Shown: positions 1 through 9,842, counted from the first letter of the stretch. The stretch is 64,000 nucleotides of DNA from Halobacteriales archaeon QH_7_65_31 (GCA_003021785.1 PXQU01000010.1:1-64000); one strand, 5' to 3'. Notes: generated by a model from the letters alone, not told the origin. Numbers and translations are program-made.

Positions 1-602
<602 letters not shown>

Positions 603-780
603 GTCTCCCCTAACGGGGAGGGTTAGGCGGGACACATTCTGGTGAATGTGTATAGATCGCTATCTGTATATGTGGGATCGGTCGGTGACACCATACCGGG
701 TGTCACCGAACCATCAGGGCTAACATCAGATTCGATCGTGTACGGCGGACCGCAGGGGTCGAATCCTCATTTCCTTCAGG
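603..780 (-). other. pre-rRNA leader with stem-loops
   Basis: This stretch between the promoter and the mature 16S end contains two perfect hairpins: an 11-bp stem at 682-692/699-709 and a 6-bp stem at 605-610/615-620. Haloarchaeal 16S leaders form processing stems cut at bulge-helix-bulge sites. The downstream half of such a stem would be outside the window, so the exact processing site cannot be shown here. Confidence 0.6.
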
Positions 781-788
781 AACTAACT

Positions 789-823
789 GTACTCCGAGAG
801 AGGGTATAAACCCTACGGAGTAC
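789..823 (-). promoter_or_regulatory. probable rRNA operon promoter with flanking dyad
   Basis: Read on the minus strand there is a TTTATA box at 810-805, about 200 bases upstream of the mature 16S end. The box sits in the centre of an inverted repeat: GTACTCCG (789-796) pairs with CGGAGTAC (816-823), and AGGGT (801-805) with ACCCT (810-814). Transcription would be expected to start near 780. Confidence 0.55.
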
Positions 824-1298
824 ATGTTCCCGAGACGAGCCAACCGTCCAAGGGTGACTCAATCACGTCGTGTGCATTCCATCCGAATAGCCTGTTGTGT
901 ATAAGGCCGTCGGATCGGGGTCAACTTCGCGGCCCGACGGAGTCGGGACGCGGGCCACCGAGACGGCGGCCGGCGAGTGGACAGACCCGGGTGGCCTGCG
1001 CCACGTCGTTCACATCCCATTCGATGGGTGACGTGCACTTAACCCCGTCGTCTCGACCCCGCCACGTCATGCGGTTTCACGCACCTCCATGCGTGTACAA
1101 CGGGGCAAGATGGCTGTCGGTCTTGAACACAGCTGTGGCTCAGCCCGTATCCGTGGCTCGGAGGCGTATGTCGCGCGGCCGGAGATCGAGCCCTCGTCCC
1201 ACGCTCGTACGGTCGGTCGGGCCGGATGAGTGCCGCGCACGTGACCCTACGCGCGGATCGGTATACGTGTCGTGATTCCGCCGAGAAAAGGAGCCGCG
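824..1298. other. intergenic region upstream of the rRNA operon
   Basis: No convincing gene is seen. A second minus-strand TATA-like element (TTATAC, near 893-905) could be an additional rRNA promoter, since haloarchaeal rRNA operons often have several. The rest is GC-rich sequence with no recognisable coding, repeat or RNA signature. An open plus-strand frame across it has an arginine/proline-rich composition typical of a non-coding frame. Confidence 0.4.
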
Positions 1299-1604
1299 CT
1301 AGATCTCGTCGAGATGCTCGATACCCTGCTTGGAGACGTTTGCCTCGGTGATATTATCCGGCATCCAGTCGGGCTTGTCGTCCGGGGCGCTCTCTTCCCA
1401 CGCCCACCCTTCGTAGATGTGGAGCTTGGTCGTGCCTTTCTCTCGCAGCTGGAGCCGCGTTCGATCGGCGCTCTCCTCCCCGCTCGCTGGCGTGAGCCGA
1501 CGAGCGGCCTTGAGCGCGGCCTGCCGGGGGGTTCGCCCCGAGAAGACACTGCTTTCGTCACCGCTCGAGTCACGCAACGCGAAGTTCCGCTTGTCGTCTG
1601 CCAT
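1299..1604 (-). CDS. non-histone chromosomal protein of the MC1 family
   Basis: Small DNA-binding architectural protein of about 101 residues. The sequence matches the MC1 fold along its whole length: an N-terminal KRNFALRD strand, a PRQAALKAARR helix segment, the RLQLREKGTTKLHIYEGW strands and a DWMPDNI motif near the C-terminus. MC1 proteins bend and compact DNA in methanogens and haloarchaea. An upstream ATG at 1619 exists, but the one at 1604 is preceded 7 bases away by GGAGG, a strong Shine-Dalgarno match, so 1604 is preferred. An extra haloarchaeal C-terminal stretch ends in an acidic HLDEI. A weak TATA-like CTTAAGA lies near 1641-1647. Confidence 0.92.
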   Translation of the reverse strand: MADDKRNFALRDSSGDESSVFSGRTPRQAALKAARRLTPASGEESADRTRLQLREKGTTKLHIYEGWAWEESAPDDKPDWMPDNITEANVSKQGIEHLDEI

Positions 1605-1764
1605 AGTTAGTACCTCCATGTGGGATGTGAACAGCGTATCTCTTAAGCGTATCCCCGGAATCGGGCGACAGCACCCGATTCACACCGGCGTTCGGTCGGA
1701 AACGGGTCGAGCGGTCGCTCGCGTGACCGCATCGCCTTTCGCGCTCCGTCACACGCGTACACGT

Positions 1765-2820
1765 ATGAGCCTCTACGACGTCGTGAAGCCACTGCTGTTC
1801 GCGCTCCCGGCAGAACAGGCCCACCGGCTCGGCCATCTCGCGCTCCGAACTGCCCAAGAGACGCGACTCGCCGCCGCAGCCGCAGACAGACTCGCTGTCA
1901 CCGACCCACGGCTCGAAGTCGAGGCGTTCGGCCAGTCGTTCACCAACCCGGTCGGTGTCGCCGCCGGGTTCGACAAGAACGCAGAGATACCGGCTGCACT
2001 CGCCGCACTCGGCTTCGGCCACGTCGAGGTCGGTGGTGTGACGGCCGAACGACAGCCCGGTAACCCCAAGCCTCGTATGTTCCGACTCCGCGAGGATCGC
2101 GCCATCATCAACCGTCTGGGGTTCAACAATCACGGCGCGGATACCATCGGTGCTCGGCTCGGTGACACGGACGTGGACGTACCGGTCGGCGTCAACATCG
2201 GAAAGTCGAAATCCACACCGCTGGCGGAGGCGGCCGACGACTACCGCTACTCCTTCGAGCGCACGCGTGCGGGCGGGGACTACTTCGTCGTGAACGTCTC
2301 CTCGCCGAACACGCCCGGGCTTCGCGAGCTACAGAACCGTGAGCCGCTCGAACGGATCCTCTCGACGCTTCAGGACGCCGGTGCGTCACCGCTGTTGTTG
2401 AAGCTCTCGCCGGATCTCGCGCCGGAGGCGGTCGAATCGGCGCTCGACGTGGTGAACGATCTCGGACTCGACGGCGTCGTCGCGACGAACACCAGCGTCG
2501 ACCGACCGGCGTCGCTCTCGTCACCGAAATCCGTCCAAGAGGGCGGACTCTCGGGCGCACCCATCGAGGACGAGGCGACGGCGATGATACGGTTCGTCGC
2601 CGAACGGACCGACGTTCCAGTCGTTGGTGTCGGTGGCGTCGCTGATGCGGCAGGGGCTTACGAGAAGATTCGCGCGGGCGCGAGCGTCGTCCAGCTGTAC
2701 ACTGCTCTCGTCTACGAGGGACCGACTATCGCGAGGGATATCAACCGTGAACTGCTCCGCCTGCTGGAGCGGGACGGGTTCGACTCCGTCGAGGCCGCCG
2801 TCGGCGCGGATCTGTCGTAG
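1765..2820 (+). CDS. pyrD: dihydroorotate dehydrogenase (quinone), class 2
   Basis: Flavoprotein of 351 residues oxidising dihydroorotate to orotate in pyrimidine synthesis, with electrons passed to membrane quinone. Class 2 features are visible: the N-terminal amphipathic extension (LYDVVKPLLFALPAEQAHRL), the FMN-barrel start VGVAAGFDKN, NVSSPNTPGLR carrying the class 2 catalytic serine region, and the phosphate-binding VVGVGGV near the C-terminus. An open frame continues upstream, but homology begins at MSLYDVVKP. The stop codon directly abuts the stop of pheT on the opposite strand (no spacing), so transcription is convergent. Confidence 0.95.
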   Translation: MSLYDVVKPLLFALPAEQAHRLGHLALRTAQETRLAAAAADRLAVTDPRLEVEAFGQSFTNPVGVAAGFDKNAEIPAALAALGFGHVEVGGVTAERQPGNPKPRMFRLREDRAIINRLGFNNHGADTIGARLGDTDVDVPVGVNIGKSKSTPLAEAADDYRYSFERTRAGGDYFVVNVSSPNTPGLRELQNREPLERILSTLQDAGASPLLLKLSPDLAPEAVESALDVVNDLGLDGVVATNTSVDRPASLSSPKSVQEGGLSGAPIEDEATAMIRFVAERTDVPVVGVGGVADAAGAYEKIRAGASVVQLYTALVYEGPTIARDINRELLRLLERDGFDSVEAAVGADLS

Positions 2821-4512
2821 CTACCGGAGCGCGGCGAGATCGAACTCGAAGGCCGCGACCGGCAGCTCTAGGTCGTGTTCGACGAGCACACGGGGATGAA
2901 GTTCACCCACGACGCCGGCCGTCTCGCCGTCGATGACGATCGAGGCGGCCCGCCCGTCGATGAACGACGGATGTGTCGTCGCCGGCGTTTCGAGCGTCCG
3001 GTCGAAGCTCCGGGCGATCGTCTGGAGTCGCGCCTTCGCGTCCTCATACGATGAGTCCGCGCGTGCGAGCGCGCCCGCGACCGTGCGCCGCTCCGCGACG
3101 CCGTTCGGTCGCGTCTCGTCGCGCTCGGCCGCGAAGCCGACCTCCGCGATGTCCTGCGGATACGCCCGATGGGTGTTGTTCTCTAGGACCATCGCCAGCG
3201 ACGGGAGGAGCCACGTCCGTAACATAGTGTACTCCTCGCTGTACGGCCCCTCGATTCGAACCGGCTCGCCGCCACCGACGACCGGGCTACCCGGCTCGAC
3301 GCCCATCCGGTCGTAGTTCTCCGCCTCGGCGGTCATGTGGAAGTTCAGCAGGTCCTCGAAGCCGACCCCGACGAGCGTCTCCCGGACGGCGCGTTCGAGT
3401 CGCGACCGGTCGTGGCGACCCCCGACGGTCGAGACGTCCGGATAGCGCGGGTCGAGTTCGTTGAAGCCGTACGCGCGGCCCACGTCGTCCACGAGGTCCA
3501 TCGGCCCGAGCACGTCCGTCCGGTACGGTGGGATCTCTACCTCGTACGCGCCGTCCTCGTGCTCGACGCCGAGCCCCGACCGCTCGAACAGGTCGATGGT
3601 CTCCTCGACGCCGAGCTCGACGCCGAGTGTCGATTCGATGCGCTCGTGGGCGACTGATTTGAATCGCGTATCGAGGTTGGGCCGGACCGTCTCGTGCTCC
3701 GGATAGGCGATCTCCACGTCCTCGATGCGACCACCGCGCGCGTCGAGCGCGTAACAGACGATCGCGAGCATCCGATCGATGGTCCACTGGTCCGTACCCG
3801 TCATCTCGACGAGCAGGTCGCGCGACCCCTCGTCCACCTCGGTCCGCTTCCCGTTGATGACCGGCGGGAACGAGAACAGCCCGATATCGTCGTAGATAGC
3901 CGGATACCGGTCGTAGTCGGCGACGAGATCGGCGTACGTGTCGCCGGTCGGGTGGTCAGCGAGCACGTCGGCAGGCGTCATCTCCGCGTCTGCATCGAGC
4001 GGGACGAACGAGTCCCCCTCCGGGTCGATACCGGTGTACGTGAGACGCTTGCCGTCCCCGTCGAACGTCCCGCCTTTGAGCATGGCGAGATCGTGTACAC
4101 CGATTGCGCCCTTCCCGCGCTTGCGTCCCATCGTCGCGTGGAGCTTCTCCTGCAGCTGGATGAGCGAGTCCAGTTTCCCCTCGGTCATATCGACGTCGCG
4201 GACGACGGCGGCGGTGACGTACGGGCGCTCGTCGGGGACGTCTTCTACTTCCACGCGCCACTCGGCGTCGTTCGTCGATGGGACGTAAACGCCCCGCACG
4301 TCGCCGTACTGATACCGGAGCGAGCGCGCGACGCCTTCGACGGAGAGCCGGTCGAGTCGGTCCGGAGCGAACTCGAACTGGAGCTGTCCGTCCGCCGTCT
4401 CGCCCTCGAACTCCAGCCCGAGACCGAACAGCTCGGCTTTGAGCTCCTCGTCCCCCGTGTCGTGGCCCGCCAGCTCGCGCAGCTCGTCGGGATCGATACC
4501 GACGACGGGCAT
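2821..4512 (-). CDS. pheT: phenylalanyl-tRNA synthetase beta subunit
   Basis: Beta subunit (563 residues) of the heterotetrameric PheRS that charges tRNA-Phe. The archaeal/eukaryotic-type organisation is seen: an N-terminal domain beginning PVVGIDPDEL, a central B3/B4-like segment (RDLLVEMTGTDQW), a B5-like domain (YRTDVLGPMDLVDDVGRAYG), and a C-terminal non-catalytic synthetase-like core (HTMA-type FHMTAEAENYDRMG; AYPQDIAEVG). Its start codon shares one base with the pheS stop (TGATG), so the two subunits are translationally coupled in the order pheS-pheT. Confidence 0.96.
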   Translation of the reverse strand: MPVVGIDPDELRELAGHDTGDEELKAELFGLGLEFEGETADGQLQFEFAPDRLDRLSVEGVARSLRYQYGDVRGVYVPSTNDAEWRVEVEDVPDERPYVTAAVVRDVDMTEGKLDSLIQLQEKLHATMGRKRGKGAIGVHDLAMLKGGTFDGDGKRLTYTGIDPEGDSFVPLDADAEMTPADVLADHPTGDTYADLVADYDRYPAIYDDIGLFSFPPVINGKRTEVDEGSRDLLVEMTGTDQWTIDRMLAIVCYALDARGGRIEDVEIAYPEHETVRPNLDTRFKSVAHERIESTLGVELGVEETIDLFERSGLGVEHEDGAYEVEIPPYRTDVLGPMDLVDDVGRAYGFNELDPRYPDVSTVGGRHDRSRLERAVRETLVGVGFEDLLNFHMTAEAENYDRMGVEPGSPVVGGGEPVRIEGPYSEEYTMLRTWLLPSLAMVLENNTHRAYPQDIAEVGFAAERDETRPNGVAERRTVAGALARADSSYEDAKARLQTIARSFDRTLETPATTHPSFIDGRAASIVIDGETAGVVGELHPRVLVEHDLELPVAAFEFDLAALR

Positions 4513-6026
4513 CAGTACACCACCTCCGCGTTCCGCAGGAACTCCAGATCGGTGAGCGTCCCGTGCACGTCGCGGATGTCCTCGAAGCCGTACATCAGCA
4601 TGAGGAGCCGTTCAAGCGCGAGCCCCCACGCGATCACGTCACAGTCGACGCCCAGCGGCGAGAGCACCTCCTCGCGGAAGAGCCCCGAGTTCCCGATCTC
4701 GACGGTCTCGCCCGTCGTCGGGTGCGTGCCGAACAGCTCGAAGCTCGGCTCCGTGTACGGGTTGTAGTGCGGTTTGAACTCGATGTCCGTGATGCCGAAC
4801 TGCGCGTAGAACTCCTCGAACGTCCCCATCAGGTCCCGCACGGAGAGATCCTCCGCCATCACCCACCCCTCGATCTGGAAGAACTCCAGCAGATGGGTCG
4901 CATCGAGAGTGTCGTTCCGGTACACCTTCTCGACGGAGAAGAACCGCTGTGGCGGGTCGAGTTCGCCGAGCGCCTCGCCCGAGAGATACCGCATCGACAG
5001 CGAGGTGGTGTGTCCTCGGAGGGCGACCTCCTCGGCGAACGCGCGGCTCCACGGTGAGTGATACCCCTCGCCGTCGGGACCGACGCCGTTCCGGTGGGCG
5101 TCTTCCACCCGGTCGACGAGGTCGTCGGGCAGGTCGGTCATCGGGTCGGTGTCGAGGGTGAACCGGTCCCAGTGGGTTCGCGCCGGGTGGTCCTGTGGCA
5201 TGAACAGCGCGTCGTTGATCCAGAAGTCGGCGTCCGCGTGTGGCCCCTGCATCTCCTGAAACCCCATGCCGACGAGGGTATCCTTCACCGATTCGGCGGT
5301 CTGACGCAGGACGTGTGTCTTCCCGCCGGTGACGGGTTCGGCGTCGGCCTCGACGTTGTAGTCGGCGAACGTCACCTCCTCCCACTCCCCGGAGGTGAGT
5401 AGCTCCGGCGTGAGCTGGCCGACCGTCTCGGCCGTCTCGACACCCTCCATCAGCGCCGTCACGCCGTCGTCGGTGAGCGCGACCAGCCGCTCGGTCTGTT
5501 CGTGACGCTCGACCAGTCCGCGCTCGACGAGCCGATCCGCGGTCACGTCGTCGAGCGCTCCGGCACTGTCGCTCGCGGTCGCGATTACATCGAGCGCTGC
5601 GGCTTCGGCGTCGGAGTCGGGATCGGCGTCCGGATTCACCGACAGCTCGCCCGACTCGATGGAGCCGAGCCCCTTCCGCGCGAAGTTCGACAGCGCGATA
5701 TCCACCGCCGGCCCGTCGAGGTCGGCCCGCCCGATGACCTGTCCCATCGAGACGGGGTCGTCAGTCGCACCGGCGTCGACGGCCGCGCGGTAGAGCCGGA
5801 GCTCCGGCAGGCCGTCGGCGCGATACCGCGTCCCCTCCTCGGTGAGCGCGAGCGACTCCGTCGTCCGCTCCTCGATGTCGAGAAGGCTCTCGGTTTCGAG
5901 GTCGAACGCCGCGCCGGTGAGCGTCTCCGGCTTCTCGTCGGTCTCGGCGGCGAGCTGGTCGATCGGTTTGGCGTCGGTCGCGCTGGCGGATTCGAGCAGG
6001 GCGACCGCGGCGTCGGGTAGCTGCAT
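4512..6026 (-). CDS. pheS: phenylalanyl-tRNA synthetase alpha subunit
   Basis: Catalytic subunit (504 residues). The N-terminal about 220 residues are winged-helix tRNA-binding repeats, as in archaeal and eukaryotic enzymes. The C-terminal part is the class II catalytic core, with motif 2 in FFSVEKVYRND and motif 3 in GLALERLLMLMYG close to the C-terminus. It aminoacylates tRNA-Phe together with the PheT product encoded immediately downstream. The start at MQLPDAAVALLESA fits the family. The gene is divergent from the DUF1684 gene at 6149. Confidence 0.96.
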   Translation of the reverse strand: MQLPDAAVALLESASATDAKPIDQLAAETDEKPETLTGAAFDLETESLLDIEERTTESLALTEEGTRYRADGLPELRLYRAAVDAGATDDPVSMGQVIGRADLDGPAVDIALSNFARKGLGSIESGELSVNPDADPDSDAEAAALDVIATASDSAGALDDVTADRLVERGLVERHEQTERLVALTDDGVTALMEGVETAETVGQLTPELLTSGEWEEVTFADYNVEADAEPVTGGKTHVLRQTAESVKDTLVGMGFQEMQGPHADADFWINDALFMPQDHPARTHWDRFTLDTDPMTDLPDDLVDRVEDAHRNGVGPDGEGYHSPWSRAFAEEVALRGHTTSLSMRYLSGEALGELDPPQRFFSVEKVYRNDTLDATHLLEFFQIEGWVMAEDLSVRDLMGTFEEFYAQFGITDIEFKPHYNPYTEPSFELFGTHPTTGETVEIGNSGLFREEVLSPLGVDCDVIAWGLALERLLMLMYGFEDIRDVHGTLTDLEFLRNAEVVY

Positions 6027-6148
6027 CTGATCGTCCGTGTCTGTGTCCCTGTGTCAGTTATCGGTTCCGACTGTGGGTGTACGAATATCGAGGACAGAGC
6101 GCGCCGGCAGGACACAACAGCCTTCAGTTCACGAGGACAAGCACGCGC

Positions 6149-6709
6149 ATGAGCACTGACCCCGACGAGAGCCGGTGGCGCACGGAGCTCGAAGGCCACC
6201 GCGAGCACAAAGACGACTTCTTCGCGACGGATCGACAGTCGCCGATTCCGGCCGACCAGCGTGAGGCATTCGACGGACTCAGCTACTTCGACCCCGATCC
6301 CGACTGTCGGGTCGAAGCGGCTATCGATCCGATTGACAGCGACGAGACTATCACGATGGAGACGACCGTCGAGACCGAACAGGAGTACGAGCGGGTCGCA
6401 CGGCTCCAGTTCGAGTTCGGTGGCGACTCCCGGACGCTCGTCGCGTACAGCGGCGTGAGCCACGACGGCGACTCGCTGTTCGTCCCGTTCCGGGACAAGA
6501 CGACGGGCCAGCAGACGTACGGGGCGGGCCGCTATATGGAGTTCGAGGTCAATGGTGAGCTGGCGGCGTCCGACGCCGTCACGCTGGATTTCAACCTCGC
6601 GTACCACCCCTTCTGTGCGTACAACGACGCGTTCGCGTGCCCGCTTCCACCGGAGGAGAACTGGCTCGACGCGTCGATCGAGGCGGGCGAGAAGCTACCG
6701 GAGAGCTGA
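6149..6709 (+). CDS. DUF1684 family protein
   Basis: Cytosolic protein of 186 residues with the hallmarks of DUF1684: an early HREHKDDFF segment and, near the C-terminus, the conserved HPFCAYNDAFACPLPPEENW motif. The family is widespread in bacteria and haloarchaea and has no firmly established function. The ATG at 6149 is preferred to an upstream ATG at 6077, because the extra 24 residues look unlike the family and MSTDPDE begins directly before the conserved part. It converges with the TrkA-like gene, whose stop lies 12 bases downstream. Confidence 0.85.
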   Translation: MSTDPDESRWRTELEGHREHKDDFFATDRQSPIPADQREAFDGLSYFDPDPDCRVEAAIDPIDSDETITMETTVETEQEYERVARLQFEFGGDSRTLVAYSGVSHDGDSLFVPFRDKTTGQQTYGAGRYMEFEVNGELAASDAVTLDFNLAYHPFCAYNDAFACPLPPEENWLDASIEAGEKLPES

Positions 6710-6721
6710 GACGGAGACGGC

Positions 6722-7402
6722 TCAACCCCGGAACAGCTGTGTCACCTCGTCCGCCACTGCTGGCTCGACGGCGACGAGGTAGGCGTGTCCGGCTTCCAGC
6801 TCCGTCTCGGAGTCGGCGACGCGGTGGCCCGCAGCACCGGAGAGCACGACACTGCCGTGCGGGAGCGACACCGCAGAGAGTGGTTTGCCGGCGACAGGGG
6901 CCTGCGGCGTCACCTCGATCTCGAACAGCTGAAGCTCACCGGGGAGTCCTTCGACGGTTCGGACCCCCTGACCGAGGATGGCGTTCGTCGCCGCGGCCGC
7001 ACCGGCGCGCTCCGGACAGACGAACTCGTCGGCGTACGGCTCGTACTCGCCGACGTCGTCGTGTGGCACGCGAACGACGGTGTGGACCGCGGGCGCGAGT
7101 CGCTCGACGATCATCGACGCCGAGAGGTTCGTCCCCATCGTGTCGGTCATCGCCGCGAACACGTCCGTTCGGTCGAGTCCGACCTGTTCGAGCACCGACG
7201 GTCGCGTCGCGTCCCCCTCGATGACGGTCGCGACGTAGCTGTCGAGCGCCCGCTCGACGCGGTCGGGGTTCCGCTCGACGATGACGACATCGTGGCCGCG
7301 CTCGTCGAGCAGTCGCGCAGTCTGGAGACCGACGCGACCACTACCGACGATCACGACACGGAGATCGTCGTTCATCTCTGACACCACCGGTTCATAGTTC
7401 AT
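6722..7402 (-). CDS. TrkA-type NAD-binding regulatory protein (RCK domains)
   Basis: Protein of 226 residues with a Rossmann TrkA-N domain (VVIVGSGRVGLQTARLL, then an acidic VERN turn) and a TrkA-C domain in the last about 80 residues (GKPLSAVSLPHGSVVLS). Such RCK proteins bind NAD(H) or nucleotides and gate membrane transporters or channels. It starts 9 bases after the APC permease gene, so it probably regulates that transporter rather than a K+ channel. An alternative start, MNDDLRVV at 7375, would trim nine residues. Confidence 0.85.
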   Translation of the reverse strand: MNYEPVVSEMNDDLRVVIVGSGRVGLQTARLLDERGHDVVIVERNPDRVERALDSYVATVIEGDATRPSVLEQVGLDRTDVFAAMTDTMGTNLSASMIVERLAPAVHTVVRVPHDDVGEYEPYADEFVCPERAGAAAATNAILGQGVRTVEGLPGELQLFEIEVTPQAPVAGKPLSAVSLPHGSVVLSGAAGHRVADSETELEAGHAYLVAVEPAVADEVTQLFRG

Positions 7403-7411
7403 CTCTCGTGT

Positions 7412-8860
7412 TCATGCGTATTCATCCTCCGGGTCACTCCGATCGTCCGCACCGATCCGCGAGACGAGCAGGTAGACGCCGACACCGAGCACGAGCCAGC
7501 CGCACGCGAGCAGCCACGTTCGCCCGCCGATAAACAGCCCCAAGAGGAGGTTCAACGCGATCCCGAGGATCGGCGGGACCGGGTAGTAGGGTATCTCGAA
7601 CGGTCGCGTCATCGCCGGACGGTCCCGACGGAGCTTGATGACGCTGAGGTTGACGACGACGAAACCGAGCAGCGAGAACAGGCTGGCGAGGTTGCCGACC
7701 ACCTGTATCGGAACGACGACGACGGCGACGAACATCACGGCCGCGCTGGCGAGCACGGCGGTAAACGGCGTTCCGAATCGGTGGTGGATGCGTCCGAGCC
7801 GCGCGGGAAGCTGTCGTTCACGGCCCATCGCGAACGCGATCCGAGAGGAGCCGATGATGACCGCGTTGAGCGCCGAGACCGTCGAGAAGACGGCCCCGAA
7901 CCCGACGAGGGCAGCGCCGGTTCCGAGAAGCGGGATCGCGGGCATGAACCCCTCGGCAGCCTCCGCGATAGCCGTCTCACCGGCGACAGCGAGCCGGTCA
8001 GCGCCGAGGGTTCCGATCGCGACGAAGATGACGAGGAGATAGATCACGACCGTCGCGACGAGACTGAGTATGATCGCACGGGGGATGTTCCGTCGCGGGT
8101 TCTCAACCTCCTCGGTCACCGTCGCGATGAGATCGTACCCCTGAAAGGCGATGAACGTGAGTCCCATCGCCGGAAGGACGGCCAGCGCGCCGCCAGTTCC
8201 GCCGACGGCGTCGACGACGGGACCGGCGAGACCGATTCCCCCGGTCGTCGCCTCCGGGAAGAACGGCTGGAACCCCGCGATCCGGGCGGCGAACAGCCCG
8301 AATCCGACGAACACGAGCAGGATAGCGATCTTGACGAGGGTGACCAGCGTCTCGGCGCCGCTCGCTGCGTCGGTCGAGACGGCGTTCAACGCGACGAGCA
8401 GGGCGACCATCCCGAGCGCGTAGACGATCGTCCATGAGGGTCCACCGGCGACCACCGGCCCTGCGGGGAGCGCGGGGACGTAGAGATGGACGAACTCGAC
8501 GAAGTTCGAGGCGAAGCCGAGGGCGTACAGCGCGCCGGCGGCCATGTAGGTGAACCAGCGCGTCCACCCCATCACGAACGCGATAGGGGCGGGAAACGCC
8601 TCACGGACGAACGCGTAGCCGCCGCCGTTCTTCGGGATCGCGCTCGCGAGCTCGGCGTACGAGAGCGCGGTGAACGCAGTGACGCCGCCGTTGAGTGCGA
8701 AGACAAGAATCGCAGCAGGACCGGCAATATCAGCGGCAAGTCCCGTGAGGACGAAGATACCCGCACCGATCATCGCGCCGATACCGACCATCGTCGCATC
8801 GAGCAGCCCGAGCGAAGCCTGTGGCTCCCGTTGGGACGACCCACCGGGAGTCTGGCTCAT
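7412..8860 (-). CDS. APC family amino acid permease
   Basis: Integral membrane transporter of 482 residues with about 12 predicted transmembrane helices. The N-terminal signature is characteristic of the amino acid-polyamine-organocation family: helix 1 has MVGIGAMIGAGIFVL, the unwound substrate-binding segment, followed by a helix ending YAELASAIPKNGGGYAFVRE. The substrate cannot be assigned. The downstream gene encodes a TrkA-like cytosolic protein, suggesting ligand-gated regulation. No fused C-terminal USP domain is present, unlike in some haloarchaeal homologues. Confidence 0.92.
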   Translation of the reverse strand: MSQTPGGSSQREPQASLGLLDATMVGIGAMIGAGIFVLTGLAADIAGPAAILVFALNGGVTAFTALSYAELASAIPKNGGGYAFVREAFPAPIAFVMGWTRWFTYMAAGALYALGFASNFVEFVHLYVPALPAGPVVAGGPSWTIVYALGMVALLVALNAVSTDAASGAETLVTLVKIAILLVFVGFGLFAARIAGFQPFFPEATTGGIGLAGPVVDAVGGTGGALAVLPAMGLTFIAFQGYDLIATVTEEVENPRRNIPRAIILSLVATVVIYLLVIFVAIGTLGADRLAVAGETAIAEAAEGFMPAIPLLGTGAALVGFGAVFSTVSALNAVIIGSSRIAFAMGRERQLPARLGRIHHRFGTPFTAVLASAAVMFVAVVVVPIQVVGNLASLFSLLGFVVVNLSVIKLRRDRPAMTRPFEIPYYPVPPILGIALNLLLGLFIGGRTWLLACGWLVLGVGVYLLVSRIGADDRSDPEDEYA

Positions 8861-8920
8861 ACCCCATTTACGTGACAGCGCGTACTAAACAGTGCGGCGA
8901 ACAGAGGGACGCGAGACGAC

Positions 8921-9610
8921 TCACCGCGCCACGCCGACCGTCAACAGCGTGCCGTACGTCCGATACCGCTCGACCATCTCGCGTCGGGAGTCCCACTCCT
9001 CGGTCGGGAACTGGGCGGCGGGCGGAATCTCGATCTCCTCGTCGGCGATGTTGTCCTGCGTGGCGACGGCGAGCCCGGCCTCGCGGAACGCCGCGCGATA
9101 CTCGTCGCCGTCCCAGCGGGTCATCTCGATGCCGATATTCGACTGCCACTCGTGGCTGTGGACGTTCTCCTCGTAGTAGTTCACCGCACAGTGGAACGTC
9201 CCGCCCGGTCGGAGGACGCGGGCGACCTCGGCGAGCGTCTCGTGTGGATCGCTGCTGTAGTAGAACGCCTCCATCGTGACGACGTGATCGATACTGTCGT
9301 CGGCAAACGGCAGGTGACCGAAATCCCCGACGAGGAAGCCGATGTCCTCGTGGCCGGCCTCGCGGGTGTATTCGCGAGCGTTGCGCGCCATCTCGGGTGC
9401 ACCGTCGAGTCCGTAGCCGCGACCGATACCGCTCGTGTCAGCGAGCGCGCGCAGCGGGTAGCCGCTCCCGGTTCCCAGATCGAGCACGGTGTCTCCCGGC
9501 TCGACGGGCATCCGCGAGAGGACGTGTTTCGCGGTGTGCCAGTGTCGCTGTTCCATCCCCCTATCGCGGCCGTCTGCCGCCCACGCATCGAACTCGTCGC
9601 TAACGCTCAT
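8921..9610 (-). CDS. class I SAM-dependent methyltransferase
   Basis: Methyltransferase of 229 residues. Motif I (DTVLDLGTGSGYPLRAL) lies near residues 39-55, with the acidic post-I loop (GLDGAPEM), a motif II region (IDHVVTMEAFYYSSD) and RVLRPGGTF as motif III. The Methyltransf_11/UbiE-like core is clear, but the acceptor is unknown. The frame is open further upstream, but MSVSDEFDAW at 9610 matches the usual start. It is followed in the minus direction only by a short gap before the permease gene, and may be independently transcribed. Confidence 0.88.
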   Translation of the reverse strand: MSVSDEFDAWAADGRDRGMEQRHWHTAKHVLSRMPVEPGDTVLDLGTGSGYPLRALADTSGIGRGYGLDGAPEMARNAREYTREAGHEDIGFLVGDFGHLPFADDSIDHVVTMEAFYYSSDPHETLAEVARVLRPGGTFHCAVNYYEENVHSHEWQSNIGIEMTRWDGDEYRAAFREAGLAVATQDNIADEEIEIPPAAQFPTEEWDSRREMVERYRTYGTLLTVGVAR

Positions 9611-9728
9611 ACCGCCGCGACGAGGCGAGTCCACTTCAGCGGTGGGTTCCCCGAGGATCGGTGGGTCTCGTTTCGACGATCCGAGGGCGTTCTCCCGCGG
9701 CGTCGACACTGAGAGCGGTGACCGACCT

Positions 9729-9842
9729 GTGACTGGCGTTCGGACGAGTACTATCGGTACTGTGTCGTGACTGGCGTTCGAATGAGTACCCTCGCGTTCG
9801 AATGAGTACCGTCGGTGCTGTGTCGTGACTGGCGTTCGAGCG
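9729..9842 (+). repeat. short tandem repeat, about 38-bp unit, intergenic
   Basis: Four partial or complete copies lie head to tail. The first is complete at 9729-9766 (starts GTGACTGGCGTTCG, ends CTGTGTC), followed by a 3'-truncated copy at 9767-9793, a 5'-truncated copy at 9794-9824, and a third start at 9825-9842. Copies differ by a few substitutions. The array lies between the methyltransferase start and the promoter of the gene at 9909. Confidence 0.85.

Noticed and set aside
895-1275. 126-codon open plus-strand frame upstream of the MC1 gene
   Set aside because: Arg/Pro/Ser-rich translation without any family feature, no promoter at a fitting distance, and lying in a GC-rich gene-free rRNA upstream region, where long chance frames are expected.
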